Source: Actinomycetes bacterium | GTDB taxonomy: Bacteria > Actinomycetota > Actinomycetes > Nanopelagicales > Nanopelagicaceae | Assembly (NCBI GenBank): GCA_014190175.1 | Contig: BJFZ01000049.1 | Span: 1-9,076, forward strand | Reading direction: 5' to 3' | DNA length: 9,076 nt | Part shown: positions 5,522-9,076 of the stretch, piece after piece | Numbering within the stretch: position 1 is the first letter of the stretch | How the letters are laid out: each line of letters begins with the position of its first letter | Translations under genes and position numbers: made by a program | The notes under the pieces: generated by a model | What the model was told of the DNA's origin: nothing | The model's database searches: none | The model's input: only the letters and a program-made list of their open reading frames with translations

Positions 5522-6820
5522 ATGGTCTCCAAGATAATTCCGCCAAACTTATTGGGTAGCACCCTAGGCCGAGACTCTTCTGCTAGCAGTTCAAAAGGCT
5601 TTCTAACTTCTAAAGAAGTTGAAGATTTCATCCGCAAATCCCTTCAATCTACAAATGTTTTAGGCAAGAATGTAGTTCTAATAATTCCAGATGCGACTCG
5701 ATCGTGTCCGCTACCAGAGATTCTCCCAATATTTTATGATGAGTTGGCAACCAAGGTATCTTCATTAACAGCTCTGATAGCACTTGGTACTCATGCTCCT
5801 ATGACTAAAGAAGCTATTGATTTATTTCTAGCTGGTGGGATAAGAACTACTAAAGATCTTTATCCTAAAATGAAGATAGTCAACCATGAATGGTGGGATC
5901 CAGATACTTTCATTAGTTTAGGTGCAATTACGGCTAAAGAAATTAGCGAAATATCTTTAGGAGAAATTACGAAAGAAGTTCCAGTCGCAATTAATCACTT
6001 AGTGGTTGAATCTGATTTAGTAATAATTATAGGGCCTGTATTTCCACATGAAGTTGTTGGCTTTAGTGGTGGGGCGAAGTATCTATTTCCTGGTGTATCG
6101 GGAAGAGAAATGATTGATTCCTCCCACTGGCTAGGTGCAATCATCTCAAGTGCGGAAATAATTGGCACGCTAGGAGTTACGCCTGTACGTGAAATGATAA
6201 ATTTAGCGGCCAGCAAGATTCAAAACACATTATTAGCGCTCTGTTTAGTTGTAGAAACGGGAGCAAGCCGAATATCTTCACTATCTTTTGGAGCACCTCA
6301 TACCGCTTGGGAAACTGCAGCTGCGCAATCTTCAAGAACTCACATAAAGTATTTAGATCGACCGGTAAAACGAGTAGTTTCAATTATTCCAAGTCGCTAC
6401 CAAGATATATGGACTGCTGCAAAGGGAATGTATAAAGTAGAGCCAATCATTGAAGATGGTGGTGAAGTTATTATTTATGCACCTCATATAAATGAGTTTT
6501 CACTGACCCACAAAGAGCTCGAATTGATTGGATACCACTGTCGCCAATATTTCTCTGCCCAGATTGAAAGATTCGGGGAAACATCCAAATCATTGATGGC
6601 TCATTCTTCGCACTTCCGAGGCGCAGGCACCTATTCTGAAGAAAAGGGAGAAGCCTGCAGAATAACTGTGACTATCTCAACTGGAATCTCAAAAGCGCGC
6701 ACTGAATCTATGAATTTGAGGTACATCAATCCAGCAGAATTTAAGTTGTCAGATTATGAAAATGTTCCTGGCACCTTTATAAATCATAATGCAGGAGAGA
6801 CTCTTTACAGGTTAGTATAA
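5522..6820 (+). CDS. LarA-family nickel-pincer 2-hydroxyacid racemase/epimerase
   Basis: 432 residues, the normal length of lactate racemase LarA homologues (DUF2088 N-terminal domain plus C-terminal domain). PDATRSCP (56-63) carries the Asp-Thr-Arg substrate segment, LGTHAPM carries His91 (counterpart of catalytic His108 in Lactobacillus LarA), and PHEVVGFSGGAK carries His166 and Lys176. SSHW carries His192. The spacings His166-Lys176 (10) and Lys176-His192 (16) equal those of LarA His174-Lys184-His200, where Lys holds the nickel-pincer nucleotide and the last His binds nickel. The enzyme should therefore be catalytically competent if the cofactor is made. Known members racemise lactate, malate and other 2-hydroxyacids or epimerise D-gluconate; substrate here is unknown. 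The cofactor makers LarB, LarC and LarE are not in this window. Divergent PfkB kinase suggests a sugar-acid route. Name lactate racemase would be over-specific. Confidence 0.88.
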   Translation: MVSKIIPPNLLGSTLGRDSSASSSKGFLTSKEVEDFIRKSLQSTNVLGKNVVLIIPDATRSCPLPEILPIFYDELATKVSSLTALIALGTHAPMTKEAIDLFLAGGIRTTKDLYPKMKIVNHEWWDPDTFISLGAITAKEISEISLGEITKEVPVAINHLVVESDLVIIIGPVFPHEVVGFSGGAKYLFPGVSGREMIDSSHWLGAIISSAEIIGTLGVTPVREMINLAASKIQNTLLALCLVVETGASRISSLSFGAPHTAWETAAAQSSRTHIKYLDRPVKRVVSIIPSRYQDIWTAAKGMYKVEPIIEDGGEVIIYAPHINEFSLTHKELELIGYHCRQYFSAQIERFGETSKSLMAHSSHFRGAGTYSEEKGEACRITVTISTGISKARTESMNLRYINPAEFKLSDYENVPGTFINHNAGETLYRLV

Positions 6821-7031
6821 TTATCATTAAGGGATTAATTTTATGTGGCGCTTAACTACAAAATATATGTCATTTTCTCATGAGGCAAATTGAGAATATA
6901 AAGTAACGCTGAAATCAGACAAAGCGTTTCCTGACGTTAAAATACATATGTGAGTATCATTATTATCTCTTAATGCGTAAGTTGTGGGCTGAGTCTAGTC
7001 ACTTCAGTTTAAAAAGAAATGGAAAAGAAAT
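6821..7031. other. 211-base intergenic region with two weak inverted repeats
   Basis: AT-rich stretch between the LarA-family gene and the kinase-like gene. It contains two short inverted repeats (TTCTCA 6875-6880 with TGAGAA 6891-6896; AACGCT 6905-6910 with AGCGTT 6923-6928), neither followed by a clear T-run, so I do not call a terminator. I see no convincing -35/-10 pair for the downstream gene. A 16-codon frame at 6843-6893 is too short to support as a gene. Confidence 0.5.
6875..6928. repeat. Two adjacent imperfectly spaced inverted repeats
   Basis: Two six-base-pair stems in tandem: TTCTCA/TGAGAA with a 10-base loop and AACGCT/AGCGTT with a 12-base loop. Stems this short arise by chance, and only the second has GC-rich pairs. 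They could be operator half-sites or part of a weak transcription end for the LarA-family gene; there is no T-tract to support the latter. Confidence 0.3.
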
Positions 7032-7535
7032 ATGAAATTACTTTTGATCGGAGCCATGGGTGCAGGGAAGTCGACTATTGGCCAGATTCTTGCCTACAAA
7101 CTCGGCTGTCCCTATTTTGATAATGATACAGAGATATCAGTAAAATATGGAAATACCAGAGAAAAGCTTGCCACATTGTCAGTGAAAGAGTTGCATGATC
7201 TAGAGACGCAGTACCTAATTGATGTCCTAAAGCGGACTGGATCGTTTATATCAGGTGCAGCCGCCTCGGTTATCGATCGTGAATCCAATCGAAATTTAAT
7301 TTCAGAAACGGTTGGTGTATATCTTCGGCTCCCACTAGATAAAATTATTGAAAGAGCAGGGACACATGGAATCGGCAGACAGGGATTGACTGAAAGTGGA
7401 ACTCAAATTTTAGTTGATCGGTTTAAGGCACGAGATCCTTTGTACAAGTCAACAGCAAAACTGACAATTAATCTAAGTGATTCAGCAGAAAAAGATGCTG
7501 AAAAAATAGTGGCTTTTTTGAGTTCTTTAGAGTAG
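7032..7535 (+). CDS. P-loop kinase of shikimate-kinase fold with altered shikimate site
   Basis: 167 residues, the length of shikimate kinase. GAMGAGKST (7-15) is an intact Walker A loop, FDNDTEI (29-35) keeps the Asp-x-Asp that touches substrate and Mg2+, and RDPLY (134-138) matches the C-terminal Arg-x-Pro-x-Tyr. Other shikimate positions are changed: FRRxE is LHDLE (54-58), the GGG loop is GAA (75-77) and the RPLL lid is RQGL (116-119). By fold it phosphorylates a small hydroxylated molecule with ATP, but shikimate is doubtful. It does not carry the gluconokinase pattern (DGD..HP) either. GGAAAAG just before the ATG may serve as Shine-Dalgarno. Neighbouring sugar-acid genes suggest a non-shikimate substrate; this is inference. 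Confidence 0.75.
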   Translation: MKLLLIGAMGAGKSTIGQILAYKLGCPYFDNDTEISVKYGNTREKLATLSVKELHDLETQYLIDVLKRTGSFISGAAASVIDRESNRNLISETVGVYLRLPLDKIIERAGTHGIGRQGLTESGTQILVDRFKARDPLYKSTAKLTINLSDSAEKDAEKIVAFLSSLE

Positions 7536-7571
7536 TTCTCTCATCAAAAGTAGCAATATAAAAAATCACAA

Positions 7572-7907
7572 GTGCATTTCCAGTCAATACCGCAGCCGAC
7601 TAGATCTGCCTCAAAGCCAAAAATGCTTGTGATAACTGTGATCTCCTGGCTTAAGGGTATTGCCCCATTTAAAGGTTTTGATTCAGGTCCAGTAGCTCAA
7701 CAAATAATAGAGCCATCTAAGGAAAAGCTTCAAGAACTCTCAGCTTTATCCGATTTACAATCGGAATTTATAGATAGATTCTTCAAAGACTCTGGAATTT
7801 TCACAATTGAGATTAATACAAACCCTGTTTTTACTTCACTTGTTCGAGATTACTTCGAGATAATTTATTCTGGCGGCATCGCTGAGGTCATTAATCGGGA
7901 AATTTAG
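7572..7907 (+). CDS. Hypothetical small protein, unrecognised
   Basis: Up to 111 residues from a GTG at 7572, or 94 from the ATG at 7623; the second start gives the cleaner N-terminus, but neither has a good Shine-Dalgarno. I do not recognise the protein. It is soluble-looking and mildly acidic, with a hydrophobic beginning (MLVITVISWL) and mixed helix-like segments after it; there is no cysteine cluster, no transmembrane run and no known motif. Codon choice resembles the neighbours, and no internal stop occurs, which argues for a real gene. It sits 36 bases after the kinase-like gene on the same strand and is tail to tail with 6-phosphogluconate dehydrogenase across 35 bases. A remnant of a longer gene is also possible. 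Confidence 0.4.
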   Translation: MHFQSIPQPTRSASKPKMLVITVISWLKGIAPFKGFDSGPVAQQIIEPSKEKLQELSALSDLQSEFIDRFFKDSGIFTIEINTNPVFTSLVRDYFEIIYSGGIAEVINREI

Positions 7908-7942
7908 GCTTTCCCATAATACTTAAAACCAACTTTTATTTT

Positions 7943-8902
7943 CTAAGTGTGACCACCAAATTTATAGCGCATGGCGCTTAGAACTCGGTTAGCAAACGTA
8001 GCTCTTCCCCGAGATGAAAATCGAGAAAATAGTGCAGCACTTAAAACATTAGCCGGCACACCGGCTTCAACTGCAGCTTGAACTGTCCAACGTCCTTCAC
8101 CGCTGTCACTTACCTCGGCAGAATAATCTTTAAGTTCGGTACTTTCAGCAAGGGCCTCGGCAGTTAAATCCAATAACCAGGATGAGATCACACTCCCGCG
8201 TCGCCAGACTTCAGTAATTTGAGGGATATCGAGTGAATAACTCGGGCTCATATCTTTTGCCGCTTCAAAAATTGCAAGACCTTCGGCAAATGCTGCCATC
8301 ATTCCATATTCAATTCCATTGTGAATCATCTTCACAAAGTGGCCGGCGCCATTTGACCCACAGTGCAAATATCCATGTTCACTTTGTGATGGGGCACCAA
8401 TTAGCCCCGGTGTTCGACTAGCTGCTTCAGTTCCTGGAGAAAGCGCTTTAAAAATAGGATTCAGTGAGGCTACCACCTCTGTTTTGCCGCCAATCATCAA
8501 ACTATATCCACGCTCTAAACCATAAACTCCACCACTTGTGCCGACATCAACGAAGTTAATTCCTAAACGAGCCAGTTTTTCTGCATTTATTAAATCATTC
8601 TTGTAATAACTATTTCCCCCATCAATAATCGTGTCGCCGGGAGATAAATATTTAGAGAGTTCCTCAATCGTCGAATCGGTGACTAATACGGGAAGCATGA
8701 CCCATACCGTCCTTGGAGTAGCTAACTTTGCAACAAGATCTGCAAAATCGCTAGCTACTACTGATCCTTCATTCAACATCACATTGGCTGCATCTGTCGA
8801 GATATCGTAGACAACAGAGTTAATACCTTTTTTGGCTAATCGCCGAACGATATTCGCGCCCATTCGGCCGAGTCCAACCATTGCGAAGTTACTAGCACTC
8901 AT
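7943..8902 (-). CDS. gnd: 6-phosphogluconate dehydrogenase, decarboxylating, short NAD-type
   Basis: 319 residues, the short (about 300-residue) class instead of the 470-residue NADP class. MVGLGRMG (8-15) is the Rossmann glycine loop and Asp33 after beta-2 (VVYDIS) favours NAD over NADP. IDGGNSYY (93-100), GTSGGVYGLERG (121-132) and KMIHNGIEYG (191-200) are the 6PGDH substrate and catalytic motifs, with Lys191, Asn195 and Glu198 as expected. It oxidatively decarboxylates 6-phosphogluconate to ribulose 5-phosphate in the cytoplasm. The start at 8902 is chosen because GAGGAGAG lies just upstream and the protein then begins at the dinucleotide fold; a longer reading frame to 9058 merely translates the tRNA gene. 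It follows tRNA-Tyr by 47 bases and may be co-transcribed with it. Confidence 0.93.
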   Translation of the reverse strand: MSASNFAMVGLGRMGANIVRRLAKKGINSVVYDISTDAANVMLNEGSVVASDFADLVAKLATPRTVWVMLPVLVTDSTIEELSKYLSPGDTIIDGGNSYYKNDLINAEKLARLGINFVDVGTSGGVYGLERGYSLMIGGKTEVVASLNPIFKALSPGTEAASRTPGLIGAPSQSEHGYLHCGSNGAGHFVKMIHNGIEYGMMAAFAEGLAIFEAAKDMSPSYSLDIPQITEVWRRGSVISSWLLDLTAEALAESTELKDYSAEVSDSGEGRWTVQAAVEAGVPANVLSAALFSRFSSRGRATFANRVLSAMRYKFGGHT

Positions 8903-8905
8903 TAG

Positions 8906-8914
8906 CTCTCCTCT
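8906..8914 (-). promoter_or_regulatory. Shine-Dalgarno for gnd, sets the start at 8902
   Basis: On the minus strand AGAGGAGAG lies three bases before the ATG, with the GGAG core seven bases from it. It is the best ribosome site in the window and rules out the 52-residue upstream extension. Confidence 0.8.
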
Positions 8915-8949
8915 GTAGCAACGGTAGGAAGTAGTTAACTTTATCCCTT

Positions 8950-9034
8950 TGGTGGCGGGTGAAGGATTTGAACCTTCGAAGGCAGAGCCGGGGGATTTAC
9001 AGTCCCCTCCCATTGGCCGCTCGGGCAACCCGCC
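8950..9034 (-). tRNA. tRNA-Tyr (anticodon GUA), class II, CCA encoded
   Basis: Read on the minus strand the acceptor stem GGCGGGT pairs with ACCCGCC, followed by discriminator A and an encoded CCA (8950-8952). The anticodon arm is GGGGA-CTGTAAA-TCCCC, giving anticodon GTA for tyrosine. A long variable arm with stem GGC-TCT-GCC marks class II as in bacterial tRNA-Tyr, and the T arm is GAAGG-TTCAAAT-CCTTC. The 85-base length including CCA fits. The first base is at 9034 and gnd begins 47 bases downstream on the same strand. A possible -10 (CATAAT, minus strand of 9058-9063) is near the window edge. Confidence 0.96.
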
Positions 9035-9076
9035 AAGGTCGAACAAGTAGTGCGGCAATTATGGATAGTGCGAAGG

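Noticed and set aside
6843..6893. 16-codon frame (ATG at 6843, TGA at 6891) preceded by AAGGG
   Set aside because: Too short to support without conservation data, and it overlaps an inverted repeat.
6875..6896. Intrinsic terminator after the LarA-family gene
   Set aside because: Six-pair AT-rich stem, ten-base loop, 54 bases past the stop and no following T-run.
7032..7535. Gluconokinase (GntK) or true AroK identity for the P-loop kinase
   Set aside because: The GntK DGD..HP pattern is absent, and three shikimate-contact motifs are altered, so neither specific name is justified.
8903..9058. In-frame N-terminal extension of gnd by 52 residues up to 9058
   Set aside because: It reads through tRNA-Tyr and gives the well-known nonsense peptide of a translated tRNA; a strong Shine-Dalgarno and the dinucleotide fold place the start at 8902.
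9058..9063. Promoter -10 (CATAAT on the minus strand) for tRNA-Tyr
   Set aside because: The -35 region would fall at or outside the window edge, so it cannot be tested here.

Overview
The window is chromosomal-looking DNA of moderately low GC (about 40-43% by eye) with short gaps and overlapping genes, as in a streamlined heterotrophic bacterium. The combination of a low-GC compact genome, a class II tRNA-Tyr with encoded CCA, candidate leaderless promoters (TAnnnT six bases before ATG) and a short NAD-type 6-phosphogluconate dehydrogenase would fit a planktonic actinobacterium of the acI/Nanopelagicales kind. That is an inference from style, not a proven assignment. No mobile element, CRISPR array or phage gene was seen.

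Region 1 (1-4615, + strand) is one tightly packed operon whose beginning lies outside the window. In order it encodes a family III CoA-transferase (5' truncated), a CitE/malyl-CoA-lyase-type lyase, a single-hotdog MaoC hydratase, a second family III CoA-transferase closely resembling 2-methylfumaryl-CoA (mesaconyl-C1/C4-CoA) isomerase Mct, a free-standing lipoyl domain of 79 residues, and an NAD-type short-chain dehydrogenase. Lyase, hydratase and Mct are the core activities that, in the 3-hydroxypropionate bicycle of Chloroflexus, interconvert propionyl-CoA + glyoxylate with acetyl-CoA + pyruvate through methylmalyl-CoA, mesaconyl-C1-CoA, mesaconyl-C4-CoA and citramalyl-CoA. The simplest reading is a compact mesaconyl-CoA/citramalyl-CoA module for glyoxylate/propionyl-CoA assimilation or C5-dicarboxylate (mesaconate, itaconate, citramalate) breakdown. 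The lipoyl carrier suggests coupling to a 2-oxoacid or acetoin-type dehydrogenase encoded elsewhere.

Region 2 (4605-6820) holds a PfkB-family sugar kinase on the minus strand, overlapping the end of the operon convergently by 11 bases, and a divergent LarA-family nickel-pincer racemase/epimerase on the plus strand. They share a 59-base intergenic region with two back-to-back -10-like elements, each exactly six bases from its ATG. The LarA homologue keeps the cofactor lysine and the histidines. Together they look like a 2-hydroxyacid or sugar-acid utilisation pair.

Region 3 (6821-9076) has a 211-base gap with two weak inverted repeats, a P-loop kinase with the shikimate kinase fold but a degraded shikimate site, an unrecognised small ORF, and on the minus strand tRNA-Tyr(GUA) followed by NAD-type 6-phosphogluconate dehydrogenase. 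With kinase, epimerase and 6-phosphogluconate dehydrogenase close together, a gluconate-like sugar-acid route is conceivable, but no substrate can be read from the sequence.
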